Below are positions 1 to 8,173 of a DNA stretch of 64,000 bases, piece by piece. Each line of letters starts with the position of its first letter. Within the stretch, counting starts at the first letter, position 1. The stretch spans positions 682,001 to 746,000 of the forward strand of contig NZ_OZ061318.1 of NCBI RefSeq assembly GCF_964063345.1, in the 5' to 3' direction. The stretch is from Pseudomonas lini (GTDB lineage Bacteria > Pseudomonadota > Gammaproteobacteria > Pseudomonadales > Pseudomonadaceae). A program made the translations under genes and the position numbers. The notes beneath the pieces are model-generated. The model saw only the letters and a list, made by a program, of their open reading frames with translations. It made no database searches and was not told where the DNA came from.

Positions 1-1
1 A

Positions 2-499
2 TTCGGCCGCAAATCCACCGACCTGATCACGGTCGCCGAAGGCGTTGGCAAGATTCGCGCGGCACTGGAAGCGCGGGTCGACTCGGAAATGGCGATCATC
101 GCCCGCACCAACGCGGGGATCCTGCCGGTTCAGGAAATCATCAGCCGCACCCAGCATTACCAACAGGCCGGCGCCGACGGGATTTGCATGGTGGGCGTGC
201 GGGACTTCGACCACCTCGAGCAAATCGCCGAGCACTTGAGTGTGCCGCTGATGCTGGTTACCTACGGCAACCCGCTGCTGCGCGACGACAATCGCCTGGC
301 CGAACTGGGCGTGCGCGTCACCATCGACGGCCATGGCGCCTATTTCGCGGCGATCAAGGCCACTTACGACAGCCTGCGGGAACAGCGGCAGATCTTCACT
401 CAGGCGTCGGATCTGAGCGCCACCGAACTGACTCACACCTATACGCAGCCTGAGGATTACATTCTTTGGGCGGAAGAGTTCATGAGCGTCAAGGAATGA
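2..499 (+). CDS. Oxaloacetate decarboxylase-like enzyme of the isocitrate lyase/PEP mutase superfamily (5' end outside window)
   Basis: The frame is open from the window edge, so only the last 165 residues are visible and the N-terminal half of the TIM barrel is missing. Visible are the conserved stretches [16 protein letters not shown] and [20 protein letters not shown], followed by a barrel strand ending LMLVTYGNP and a helical C-terminus. These fit the PA4872-type oxaloacetate decarboxylases of Pseudomonas, which convert oxaloacetate to pyruvate and CO2 with Mg2+. The catalytic loop of the family lies upstream of what can be seen, so methylisocitrate lyase or PEP phosphonomutase cannot be excluded from this fragment alone. 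No coupled gene follows; about 300 bp of AT-rich sequence separates it from the next candidate gene. Confidence 0.75.
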   Translation, partial: FGRKSTDLITVAEGVGKIRAALEARVDSEMAIIARTNAGILPVQEIISRTQHYQQAGADGICMVGVRDFDHLEQIAEHLSVPLMLVTYGNPLLRDDNRLAELGVRVTIDGHGAYFAAIKATYDSLREQRQIFTQASDLSATELTHTYTQPEDYILWAEEFMSVKE

Positions 500-661
500 G
501 TCCTCGCTGACTTCGGCGCCTAAAGCAACTTGTGATTCAGCCGGTAGACGCAATGTCACCGGCAGGGTTGCAAGGGAACTGGGGCCGAATGACTGTCATC
601 TGTTTCTGCCAGGAAATACACACCTGAAAACAAACACCAATATTTAATAACAACTCCAGAG

Positions 662-690
662 TTGATATCAAATATCGCCTCCTCTAATCT
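662..690 (+). promoter_or_regulatory. Possible sigma-70 promoter in AT-rich gap
   Basis: TTGATA at 662-667 and TAATCT at 685-690 are separated by 17 bp, in the AT-rich gap (500-806) that otherwise holds nothing I recognise. The -35 matches consensus at 5 of 6 positions and the -10 at only 3 of 6. If used, transcription would start near 697 and run into the small gene at 807 with a leader of about 110 nt. This is pattern matching only. Confidence 0.25.
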
Positions 691-806
691 CAAAACCGTT
701 AAACAACAAAAAACATTCAACCCTGAAAGCAACAACTTAATGCAATATCACTACTTACATGCCGAGCGATTCATCCTCGCCCAACACAACAACAAGGGAA
801 CTATTT

Positions 807-986
807 ATGAAAACTACTACTAGCAACTGGCAAAACACCCCTCTATTACGCGCCGAAACCAAAGTTATCAACACACCGACAAAATCGGACCATGAGGCCA
901 ACTGTCCTGGCTGGGATGGGCTCCGCTTTAACATAGGTAACATTCACGAAATCAATAAACTCTGGAACGGTCCCGCCAAAGATTAA
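807..986 (+). CDS. Small 59-aa protein of unknown function (candidate)
   Basis: An ATG at 807 sits 7 nt after AAGGGA, a good ribosome binding site, and opens a 59-codon frame with one Cys (in NCPGWDGLRF) and a Trp-rich second half. I recognise no family. Its size, its own ribosome site and its position 340 bp upstream of two unknown co-directional proteins would suit a peptide precursor or a small secreted factor, but no leader or double-Gly cut site is obvious. It overlaps an opposite-strand frame (846-1199) in codon register, so at most one of the two is likely to be real. Confidence 0.35.
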   Translation: MKTTTSNWQNTPLLRAETKVINTPTKSDHEANCPGWDGLRFNIGNIHEINKLWNGPAKD

Positions 987-1199
987 GACCGTATAGCGAT
1001 TACCGGGTTGCAATCCTTTCACGCGAAAAACATCATTGCCGCGTCGACCAGAAAACGCCACGGCATGAATTGATGGGAAAGTATACCTTGCCTTAATGTT
1101 GGCAACCTTCACGTAATCAAGTGCTACTGGCTGTTGAGCGCGATGCTCGAACCTGCCTGGCAGCACCGCCTCATCTGTTAGATAGACGTCAGCGGCCAC
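846..1199 (-). CDS. Alternative 117-aa reading frame, possible gene remnant
   Basis: The frame starts with GTG directly after an in-frame stop (TGAGTG), with AGAGG 5 nt upstream. The product alternates hydrophobic and polar residues like a beta-sandwich (for example RVKGLQPGNRYTVLIFGG, then VPEFIDFVNVTYV) and then ends in a less convincing Cys-rich tail. It resembles a carbohydrate-binding or Ig-like module in texture only; no family is recognised. It could be the surviving piece of a larger decayed gene. It covers 987-1199, where the plus strand has no coding frame, which mildly favours it over the overlapping 59-aa frame. Confidence 0.3.
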   Translation of the reverse strand: MAADVYLTDEAVLPGRFEHRAQQPVALDYVKVANIKARYTFPSIHAVAFSGRRGNDVFRVKGLQPGNRYTVLIFGGTVPEFIDFVNVTYVKAEPIPARTVGLMVRFCRCVDNFGFGA

Positions 1200-1324
1200 T
1201 CAGCCTCTGACGTCTGCTTACAACTAACGGGCTTGATACATAAAAGTCACCCACCTCAATAACAACAACTGTACGACTCTATCCGCTCATCATTAAAAAC
1301 CATAAAAATAAAGGCGAATTTTTC
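987..1324. other. Gap without a plus-strand gene
   Basis: Apart from the doubtful minus-strand frame over its first two thirds, this 338-bp stretch holds nothing recognisable. Its last 100 bp are AT-rich and end in AAAGGCGAATTTTTC, which supplies the ribosome binding site for the GTG start at 1325. Confidence 0.5.
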
Positions 1325-2104
1325 GTGATAAAAACCTTGCTCAGCACTGACTTGACGCCTTCACAACTTATTGCCCGCATCAAGACACTGAATATGACTG
1401 CCGAAGTAAAAAAACTGGCAGACCCATTACCTAAAAAGACAGCACGGGCTTTTGATTCGTCTCACGGTGCGGAAATCCTGAGACTGACAAACACTCATAC
1501 TGGAACGTTGACATTACATTGCAACAAAAGTGGCAATATCAGCCTCAAGGCACCTGATAGCGCACCGGCGTCTGAACAACTCTATTCCGTACCCGGCAAC
1601 AGTGTTTTATTTTCGATCAACGCAGAACCGTTTCCCCTTCAACTTTACGAGCTCGAAGATGAACATCTGACTCGCGCAGAGCTGGTCATCGTAGATGCCG
1701 GTAACCCGTTGTTCATCGACGGCACGCAGACCCTGTTCGACAGTAATGCGCACGGCACTGGACACTCCGCATTTATCGGCAGTCTTAACTTTCCTGACAA
1801 GAGCGCCGACATTTACGTCTTTGATCGCGTGTCATTGCAAAAAACTGCCTGGTTCCCTCATGACGACAGCGCCGCCCGCTACCTGGTCAGCCTGGAGTTG
1901 CTGGAGGCAGCCCAAGATCCCGGAGCCGGCAAAGTGGCCGAAGAACTGATTTATCACTATCACCCCGCCGTCGCATGGAAGGCGTTCCAGATGATTCATC
2001 TGGTAAATCCCGCCGCAGCGCTGGTTTATGCGCCTCTTTTAAGAAACCTGCAAAACACTCGACTCAATAACTTACTGGATCAGCACGTGGGTGAGATGGC
2101 ATGA
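1325..2104 (+). CDS. Hypothetical protein, beta-rich N-terminus and helical repeat-like C-terminus
   Basis: A 259-aa protein starting with GTG, with AAGG about 10 nt upstream. No signal peptide or membrane segment is visible. Residues ~50-170 look like short beta strands, ending YVFDRVSLQKTAWFPHDDSA. Residues ~185-255 look like paired amphipathic helices (EELIYHYHPAVAWKAFQMIH...), similar to a HEAT-type ending. The gene ends in ATGA, overlapping the next gene by 4 bp, so the two are surely co-translated. I do not recognise the family. The cupin-like partner downstream suggests a joint enzymatic or sensing role, which is inference. Confidence 0.75.
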   Translation: MIKTLLSTDLTPSQLIARIKTLNMTAEVKKLADPLPKKTARAFDSSHGAEILRLTNTHTGTLTLHCNKSGNISLKAPDSAPASEQLYSVPGNSVLFSINAEPFPLQLYELEDEHLTRAELVIVDAGNPLFIDGTQTLFDSNAHGTGHSAFIGSLNFPDKSADIYVFDRVSLQKTAWFPHDDSAARYLVSLELLEAAQDPGAGKVAEELIYHYHPAVAWKAFQMIHLVNPAAALVYAPLLRNLQNTRLNNLLDQHVGEMA

Positions 2105-2739
2105 AATTGGCCACCTTTGTTGAACGCATGGACACGTACGACCTCCATCAAGACAAATCACACATCATCGCTGACCTGCGCGAACTCGCCACCAACAGAA
2201 CATTGCTGAGCGAACACCTTCACAACACCCTTCAACGTGACGGGTACAGCATCAAAAACAGTTTGTATAACGCCTATGCCTTTGTGCTGCATTACTCGGA
2301 TGCCTATACCGTCCGTCTCGGTTTCTGGGCTCCGGTGTCTAGCCGGGACGAAAGCGAAACGTTTATCTACAACTTGAACCACACCCACGATTTCGAGATT
2401 TACGCGGTGGGTTACAGCGGCGATGGCTACACCACCATCCAGCGCAAAATCCTCGATCAGACGCCATTAAGCGCCGGCATTCGTCCTCCCCTGGGCGACG
2501 AAACAACACTCAAACTCGCCCAAGACGAAGTGATGCACATGCAACCTTATTACGAAGTGCATCGACAGCTACCACCCCGGGACATGTCCTCTTCACTAAG
2601 CCTGATCATTCATGCGCCGCCAACGACCAGTGCTCAGGCCTGGTGTTTTGATGAGGACTACTTGCCCACGTATCCCGGCATCGCAACGCAGGAGACAGCG
2701 TTTTACGAACACACGTTGTCATTGCTGGGGGCCCAGTAG
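2101..2739 (+). CDS. Cupin-like protein of unknown function
   Basis: A 212-aa protein translationally coupled to the upstream gene (4-bp ATGA overlap). The centre has LRLGFWAP-like strands followed by LNHTHDFEIYAVGYSGDGY. The HTHDF block and the following Gly-containing turn look like the first metal-binding motif of a cupin (RmlC-like) barrel, and VHRQLPPRDMSSSLSLIIH about 70 residues later could hold the second His. Cupins of this kind are dioxygenases, epimerases or ligand sensors. No signal peptide is seen. Base composition is lower in GC than the flanking metabolic genes, which may point to transfer of the whole 0.8-2.7 kb patch. The fold call is tentative and no substrate is implied. 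Confidence 0.75.
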   Translation: MKLATFVERMDTYDLHQDKSHIIADLRELATNRTLLSEHLHNTLQRDGYSIKNSLYNAYAFVLHYSDAYTVRLGFWAPVSSRDESETFIYNLNHTHDFEIYAVGYSGDGYTTIQRKILDQTPLSAGIRPPLGDETTLKLAQDEVMHMQPYYEVHRQLPPRDMSSSLSLIIHAPPTTSAQAWCFDEDYLPTYPGIATQETAFYEHTLSLLGAQ

Positions 2740-2750
2740 CCTGAACAGGA

Positions 2751-2801
2751 GGTAGGCACGGTGACGTCCCGATATGAAGAATATTCGTCACCCTGCCTGC
2801 T
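2751..2801. terminator. Hairpin between convergent genes
   Basis: GGTGACG (2760-2766) pairs with CGTCACC (2786-2792), and beyond one mismatch a further 7-8 pairs extend the stem outward (AGGCA with TGCCT). It lies in the 68-bp gap between convergent genes, where a bidirectional terminator would be expected, but neither side has a T-run. Confidence 0.4.
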
Positions 2802-2807
2802 CCCGAA

Positions 2808-4052
2808 TCAACGGGCCTTAGCCAACTCCATAATCATCCGCGACAACAGATAAATCCTCGGCGCTACGCTCTCGACTTCGGCATATTCCTCCGGCGTATG
2901 GATATTCCCGCCGACAATCCCAAACCCGTCCAGCGTCGGTGTACCCACCCCGGCCGAGAGGCTGGCATCCGCCGCCCCGCCGCTGCCTTCCTCCGTCAAC
3001 TTGCGGCCAATTTCGCCATAAATCCCTTGAGCCATGGCCATCAAGCGATCTGACTCCGCCGTTTGCGGCATCGGCGGTAAGCCGCGTTTAAGGGTGGTAG
3101 TGACTTCAGTCTCGGGAATCAGTTTGTCCTTGGAAACCCGTGCCAGATCCTTTTCGATCCGGTCGAACTCTTCCGGCACCGCTGCCCGCACGTCAGCCTT
3201 GGCGGTGGCCTGATCCGGAATCACGTTGGTGCGGTCGCCAGCGTTAAGCACGGTGAAGTTGATGGTGGTTTTCTTTTCTGCATCGCCCAGTTTGCCGAGT
3301 TGAAGAATCTGGTGCGCGGCTTCCATGGCCGCATTACGCCCCAGCTCCGGCGCGACGCCGGCGTGAGATGCCTTGCCTTTGACCTCGACCATGGCGGTGG
3401 CGCTGCCTTTGCGCCACACCACCAAACCATCCGCCGGGCGACCCGGTTCGAGGTTGAGGGTCACGTCGTGGGCCTTGGCGGTTTTCTTGATCAGGTCGGT
3501 GGCGACGTCCGAGCCGGTTTCTTCGCTGGCGTCGAGCAAAAAGGTGATCTGCGCGTAGTCCTTGAAATCGAGGTTTTTCAGGACTTTCAGCGCGTAGATC
3601 CCGGCGACGATGCCGCCCTTATCGTCCATCACGCCCGGCCCGTAAGCCCGGCCGTCCTTGATCTGGAACGGGCGCGCGGCGGCCGAACCTTCCTTGAACA
3701 CGGTGTCCATGTGCGCCATCAGCAGGATTTTCGCCGTGCCGGTGCCTTTGAGCGTGGCCAGTACATGGTTGCTTTTGTCCGGGGAGTTGGGCACGAGCTC
3801 GATGGTGGCACCGAGTTTCTTCAACTCTTCGATGGCGATGTCACTCACCTGGGTCAGGCCCGGTTCATAACCGGAGCCGGAGTCGATGTTCACCAACCGT
3901 TCCAGCAGTTTCAGGGCTTCACCCTTGTACTGTTCGGCATCGGCGAGGACTTGTTTATGGGGTTCGGCGAAGGCTGCGGGGGTGAAGGCGCCGAGGGCGA
4001 GGGTCAGGCCGAGGCTGGTGGCCAGGAGGGAGCGAGAGCGTTTGAACGTCAT
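2808..4052 (-). CDS. Secreted M20 family metallopeptidase, glutamate carboxypeptidase (CPG2-like)
   Basis: The ATG at 4052 is chosen because AAGGA lies just upstream and a Sec signal peptide follows (MTFKRSRSLLATSLGLTL, cleavage near AFA-EP). The upstream open extension is REP DNA. The 414-aa protein carries M20 landmarks: MAHMDTVF (H114, D116), YGPGVMDDKGG (bridging Asp), DASEETGS (general-base Glu and metal Glu), NLEPGR, and GNIHTPEEY (last metal His). The mid-region NVIPDQATAKADVR is the M20 dimerisation domain. The family binds two Zn2+ and removes C-terminal glutamate from folates or N-acyl-glutamates; here it acts in the periplasm or outside. The exact substrate cannot be read from the sequence. 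It stands alone, convergent with the cupin pair. Confidence 0.9.
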   Translation of the reverse strand: MTFKRSRSLLATSLGLTLALGAFTPAAFAEPHKQVLADAEQYKGEALKLLERLVNIDSGSGYEPGLTQVSDIAIEELKKLGATIELVPNSPDKSNHVLATLKGTGTAKILLMAHMDTVFKEGSAAARPFQIKDGRAYGPGVMDDKGGIVAGIYALKVLKNLDFKDYAQITFLLDASEETGSDVATDLIKKTAKAHDVTLNLEPGRPADGLVVWRKGSATAMVEVKGKASHAGVAPELGRNAAMEAAHQILQLGKLGDAEKKTTINFTVLNAGDRTNVIPDQATAKADVRAAVPEEFDRIEKDLARVSKDKLIPETEVTTTLKRGLPPMPQTAESDRLMAMAQGIYGEIGRKLTEEGSGGAADASLSAGVGTPTLDGFGIVGGNIHTPEEYAEVESVAPRIYLLSRMIMELAKAR

Positions 4053-4156
4053 GAATCGATCCTTGTTTCGTGTCGGGGGTCGAAAATACCCTACCTGACT
4101 ACGACGCAAGGCTCTACACCGGATGCGACCCACACAAACCCGATTGACCACACATC

Positions 4157-4254
4157 CCCTGTGGGAGCGGGCTTGCCCGCGATAGCGGTCTGACAATCAC
4201 AGAGATGTTGAATGTGCCGCAGTCTTCGCGGGCAAGCCCGCTCCCACAGGGGTT
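4157..4254. repeat. REPIN (two inverted REP sequences)
   Basis: CCTGTGGGAGCGGGCTTGCC (from 4159) is mirrored by its complement ending at 4250, with a ~45-bp spacer. Each arm also has the internal GCGGGCTTGCCCGC palindrome. This is the usual Pseudomonas REP doublet mobilised by RAYT transposases. It lies between the divergent starts and stops of the M20 peptidase and the diguanylate cyclase. Confidence 0.9.
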
Positions 4255-4268
4255 TTGTGGTGATTAGG

Positions 4269-5342
4269 TTACACCGAATCGAGCAACTCTTTACGCGGTT
4301 TACCGTCGCCGTGGCAAATGACGCGGTTGCGGCCGGTGGTCTTGGCTTCGTAGAGCGCCTGGTCAGCGTCATTGAGCCACAGGGTCGCGTCGTCGTGGGC
4401 CGGGTTGAAGGCCGCCAGGCCGATGCTCAAACTGACTTTCAGCGCCGGGTTCTGCTCGTAACCCAGCGTGGCGAAACGATCACGCAGCGCATCCATCGCC
4501 ACGGCGGCGCGGTCCAGCGGCAGGTCCGGCAGCAGCACGCAGAATTCATCGCCGCCATAACGCCCGGCGACATCCGCCGCCCGCAGGTTCTGCTTGAGCA
4601 TTTTGCTCAAGCGACGCAGGACGATATCTCCGGCGACATGGCCGTAGGTGTCATTGATAATTTTGAAGTGGTCGATGTCGATCAGCGCAATCGCCCCGCC
4701 CTGCTGCTGGCGTTGGCAACGCTGAAACTCGATTTCCAGCTGATCTTTCCAGGCACCGTGATTCAGCAATCCGGTCAGGCTGTCGGTGCGACTCAGGGCC
4801 AATAGTTCGCGCTTGTGTCGGCCGAGGGTGTGGGCCTGACGGAAGCAGATCCAGCCCAGGGACATCGGATAAATCGACAGCAAAGGCAAGCAGGCGTACA
4901 GCTGAAACGGGCTGGTTTGCGGGACAAAAGTCGGCATGAACACCAGCAGCCCGATGCCGATCCCGAGCATCTGCGCAACAGCGCCCACCAACAGAAAACG
5001 CAAACCACCGATAGCCACGTTGTGCATCGCCATCATCGACAGCGTTGCCGCGCTGGGCAGCGGATTGAACTGCATGGCGGCCACCCAGAAACCGCCGAGA
5101 AACGCGTCCACCAAAATGTTGCGGTGTTCGGCGTGGTAAGGAATTTTCGCCCGGCGCGCCCATTGATAGGCCACATGCGGCCAGAGCAGCCCATTGATCA
5201 GCATCACCCCCCAGACCCAAGGCGCCGGGTTGAGTGGATACATTCCTGCGCCGACGCACAATAATCCAAGGGCCAGCCCCAGGATTCGCGACCCATAAAG
5301 CCTCCTGGCCAGTGAAAGTCCCTTTCCTCCCTTTTTTTCCAT
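4269..5342 (-). CDS. MASE2-GGDEF diguanylate cyclase (DgcC/AdrA-like)
   Basis: A 357-aa protein starting at ATG 5342 (MEKKGGKGLS). Residues ~15-165 form a MASE2 membrane sensor with about five hydrophobic segments, including the family-typical WPHVAYQWARRAKIPYHAEH. Residues ~190-345 are a GGDEF domain with an intact catalytic loop GRYGGDEF (residues ~261-267). RAAD precedes the loop by five residues and gives the RxxD inhibitory site for product feedback. The enzyme joins two GTP into cyclic di-GMP at the inner membrane. E. coli AdrA/DgcC has the same architecture and drives cellulose synthesis, so a role in matrix control is reasonable, perhaps including the exopolysaccharide operon 31 kb away; that link is inference. 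The gene appears monocistronic. Confidence 0.9.
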   Translation of the reverse strand: MEKKGGKGLSLARRLYGSRILGLALGLLCVGAGMYPLNPAPWVWGVMLINGLLWPHVAYQWARRAKIPYHAEHRNILVDAFLGGFWVAAMQFNPLPSAATLSMMAMHNVAIGGLRFLLVGAVAQMLGIGIGLLVFMPTFVPQTSPFQLYACLPLLSIYPMSLGWICFRQAHTLGRHKRELLALSRTDSLTGLLNHGAWKDQLEIEFQRCQRQQQGGAIALIDIDHFKIINDTYGHVAGDIVLRRLSKMLKQNLRAADVAGRYGGDEFCVLLPDLPLDRAAVAMDALRDRFATLGYEQNPALKVSLSIGLAAFNPAHDDATLWLNDADQALYEAKTTGRNRVICHGDGKPRKELLDSV

Positions 5343-5549
5343 AGCGGCCTCTGTACCACTGAACGGAGCCTGACAACACACGGGGTGAAAGTGTGTTTGA
5401 AGTCTATCAGGGCGACGGCAAATAGCCATCACCGGTTGGCGGTCTGAATTGCCCGGCCTCGCCATGAGCTGAGTGCCCAATGTTTGGTCTATACATGAAG
5501 GGAGGGATCGATAAACAACCTGCCCTAATCACTGCAAAGGAATAGCCTG

Positions 5550-6476
5550 ATGCTTTTGTTGGTTGTCACTATCGCCGTCTTCGTGGCCTGGAGCTGGTTG
5601 AGCTACCCGACCATCGGTTACTGGCTCTATGACTTGAACATGGCGCTGGAGGCCCGGCTGTACCGGTTACACAAGATCGTCGTGCCGATCACTGAAATGA
5701 CCGTCTCGACCTGGCAAGGCGGGCCTTACGAAGCCTCCAGCAGTGTGCTGATGCTGCACGGCTACAGCGCCGACAAGAACATCTGGCTGCGTTTCGCCCG
5801 GCATTTTGTCGACGACTACCGGGTGATTATTCCTGACCTCGCCGGGCATGGCGAAACCGGCTTCAAGGCCGGCGGTGGCTATGACATTCCGGTCCAGGCT
5901 AAACGGTTGATCCAGTTGCTCGATATCTGTGGGGTCGAAAAGGTACATGTGATCGGCAACTCCATGGGCGGTTACATCGCGGCGTGGCTGGCGGCCAACT
6001 ACCCCGAGCGCATCATCTCCCTGGCGCTGCTCGACCCGGCCGGCGTCACCGCCCCGGAGCCCAGCGACATGGAGCGACACCTGGCCCGCGGGCACAACCC
6101 GTTTTTGATTCATTCCCGGGAAGAGTTCCAGTATTTCTACGCCATGACCATGGTCTCACCGCCATGGGTGCCGGGGATCGTGCTGGACGCCGTCGCTCAA
6201 CGCTATGAACAGCAGCGCGACGAGCTGGAAGAAATTTTCAGGGACTTTCACGCCAGCCCGCCGATGGAGCCGAAACTGCCCGACATCAAATGCCCGGCGC
6301 TGCTCCTGTGGGGGCGCAAGGACCGTTTGATCGACGTCAGCAGTGTGCCGGTCTGGAGCAAGGGCATTGCTGATCTGCGGGTGGAAATCTGGGACGGTGT
6401 CGGTCATATGCCGATGGTTGAACAACCGGCCAATACGGCGCGGTTATATCGAGAGTTTTTGGGAAAGAAAAACTGA
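5550..6476 (+). CDS. plaF: Membrane-anchored alpha/beta hydrolase, PlaF-like phospholipase A1
   Basis: The ATG at 5550 has AAGGA 7 nt upstream. The 308-aa protein begins with a hydrophobic helix (residues 2-22) that would anchor it in the inner membrane, followed by an alpha/beta hydrolase. The oxyanion region is LMLHGYSADK and the nucleophile elbow is GNSMGG (S138). D258 (in GRKDRL) and H286 (in GVGHMP) complete the triad. Spacing and length match PlaF (PA2949) of P. aeruginosa, which remodels membrane phospholipids by phospholipase A1 activity. The symbol rests on this likeness; a generic esterase remains possible. It is flanked by a REPIN downstream and is probably monocistronic. Confidence 0.8.
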   Translation: MLLLVVTIAVFVAWSWLSYPTIGYWLYDLNMALEARLYRLHKIVVPITEMTVSTWQGGPYEASSSVLMLHGYSADKNIWLRFARHFVDDYRVIIPDLAGHGETGFKAGGGYDIPVQAKRLIQLLDICGVEKVHVIGNSMGGYIAAWLAANYPERIISLALLDPAGVTAPEPSDMERHLARGHNPFLIHSREEFQYFYAMTMVSPPWVPGIVLDAVAQRYEQQRDELEEIFRDFHASPPMEPKLPDIKCPALLLWGRKDRLIDVSSVPVWSKGIADLRVEIWDGVGHMPMVEQPANTARLYREFLGKKN

Positions 6477-6508
6477 TGAGATCCCTGTAACAAGCCCTGA
6501 TCACAATC

Positions 6509-6616
6509 CCTGTGGGAGCGGCGGTGCGGCGATCCGACTTGCTCGCGAAGGCAGTGTGTCAGTCGACATCAATGCTGGATGTGCCGCCGTCTTCGCGAGC
6601 AAGCCCGCTCCCACAG
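6509..6616. repeat. REPIN, one arm degraded
   Basis: CCTGTGGGAGCGG at 6509 is mirrored by CCCGCTCCCACAG ending at 6616. The left REP carries a disrupted loop (GGTGCGGCGATCCGACTTGC), while the right arm CTTCGCGAGCAAGCCCGC is intact. It lies between the PlaF-like gene and glcD. Confidence 0.85.
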
Positions 6617-6673
6617 TTCGCACCTTAACTGACTGGCATTGGGGCAAGTTCCCTTGTCATTGAGGTTCGCTCG

Positions 6674-8173
6674 ATGAACATTCTTTACGACGAACGCATC
6701 GACGGTGTTCTGCCCAATGTCGACAAGGCTGCATTACTAAAAGCCTTGCAGCAGGAGGTGCCGGACCTGGACATCCTCTGGCGCGAAGAAGAACTCAAAC
6801 CCTACGAATGCGACGGTCTCTCGGCCTATCGCACCACGCCGATGCTGGTCGCCCTGCCCCGGCAGCTGGAACAGGTGCAGGCGCTGCTCAGGCTCTGTCA
6901 TGCCCGGAATGTACCGGTGGTGGCGCGCGGAGCCGGCACCGGGTTGTCCGGCGGTGCACTGCCGTTGGACAAAGGCGTGTTGCTGGTGATGGTGCGGTTC
7001 AACAACATCCTGCACATCGACCCCGCCGCCCGCACCGCACGGGTTCAGCCGGGGGTACGTAACCTGGCGATTTCCCAGGCAGCGGCGCCCTTCGGCCTGT
7101 ATTACGCGCCGGACCCGTCCTCGCAAATCGCCTGCTCCATCGGTGGCAACGTCGCGGAAAACGCTGGTGGCGTGCATTGCCTCAAATATGGCCTGACCGT
7201 GCACAACCTGCTGAAACTCGACGTATTGACCCTTGAAGGCGAACACCTGACCCTCGGCGCCGATTCGCTGGACGCGCCGGGCTTCGACTTGCTGGCGCTG
7301 TTCACCGGCTCCGAAGGCTTGCTGGGGATCATCACCGAAGTCACGGTCAAACTGCTACCCAAACCCCAAGTCGCCAAAGTCCTGCTGGCGAGTTTCGATT
7401 CCGTCGAAAAGGCCGGCCGCGCAGTAGCCGAGATCATCGCCGCCGGGATCATTCCCGGAGGCCTGGAGATGATGGACAATCTGGCGATCCGTGCCGCCGA
7501 AGACTTCATCCACGCCGGTTACCCGGTGGACGCCGAGGCTATCCTGCTGTGCGAACTGGACGGTGTCGAAGCTGATGTCCACGACGATTGCGAACGAGTC
7601 CGCGAGGTGCTGCAACAGGCCGGCGCCAGTGAGGTACGCCAGGCCCGGGACGAAGCCGAACGCGTGCGGTTCTGGGCCGGGCGCAAAAACGCCTTTCCGG
7701 CGATCGGCCGCCTCTCGCCGGATTACTACTGCATGGACGGCACCATCCCCCGCCGCGAATTGCCCGGTGTGCTCAAGGGCATCGCCAGTCTGGCGCAAGA
7801 ATATGGCTTGCGCGTGGCCAACGTTTTCCATGCCGGTGACGGCAATATGCACCCGTTGATCCTGTTCGACGCCAACCAGCCCGGCGAACTGGAACGGGCC
7901 GAAGCCCTCGGCGGCAAGATCCTCGAACTGTGCGTGAAAGTCGGCGGCAGCATCACCGGCGAACATGGCGTCGGCCGGGAGAAAATCAATCAGATGTGTG
8001 CGCAGTTCAACAGTGACGAACTGACGCTGTTTCACGCCGTCAAAGCCGCGTTCGACCCAAAAGGCCTGCTCAACCCCGGCAAGAACATCCCGACTCTGCA
8101 CCGCTGCGCGGAATTCGGCGCGATGCACATCCACGCCGGGCAACTGCCGTTTCCTGACCTGGAGCGTTTCTGA
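6674..8173 (+). CDS. glcD: Glycolate oxidase subunit GlcD (FAD-linked)
   Basis: A 499-aa protein preceded by GAGG 8 nt before the ATG. It has the vanillyl-alcohol-oxidase type FAD-binding domain (residues ~55-235) with VVARGAGTGLSGGALP as the pyrophosphate loop and GGNVAENAGG, then the FAD-oxidase C domain ending GEHGVGREKINQM. It is the catalytic flavoprotein oxidising glycolate (and D-lactate) to glyoxylate. glcE starts on its stop codon (one-base overlap) and glcF two bases after glcE, so the three subunits are made together. The activator gene glcC and the small glcG are not adjacent here. Confidence 0.95.
   Translation: MNILYDERIDGVLPNVDKAALLKALQQEVPDLDILWREEELKPYECDGLSAYRTTPMLVALPRQLEQVQALLRLCHARNVPVVARGAGTGLSGGALPLDKGVLLVMVRFNNILHIDPAARTARVQPGVRNLAISQAAAPFGLYYAPDPSSQIACSIGGNVAENAGGVHCLKYGLTVHNLLKLDVLTLEGEHLTLGADSLDAPGFDLLALFTGSEGLLGIITEVTVKLLPKPQVAKVLLASFDSVEKAGRAVAEIIAAGIIPGGLEMMDNLAIRAAEDFIHAGYPVDAEAILLCELDGVEADVHDDCERVREVLQQAGASEVRQARDEAERVRFWAGRKNAFPAIGRLSPDYYCMDGTIPRRELPGVLKGIASLAQEYGLRVANVFHAGDGNMHPLILFDANQPGELERAEALGGKILELCVKVGGSITGEHGVGREKINQMCAQFNSDELTLFHAVKAAFDPKGLLNPGKNIPTLHRCAEFGAMHIHAGQLPFPDLERF

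Noticed and set aside
541..562. CCGGT...ACCGG hairpin after the first gene
   Set aside because: Only five base pairs with a 12-nt loop and no T-run; too weak for a terminator.
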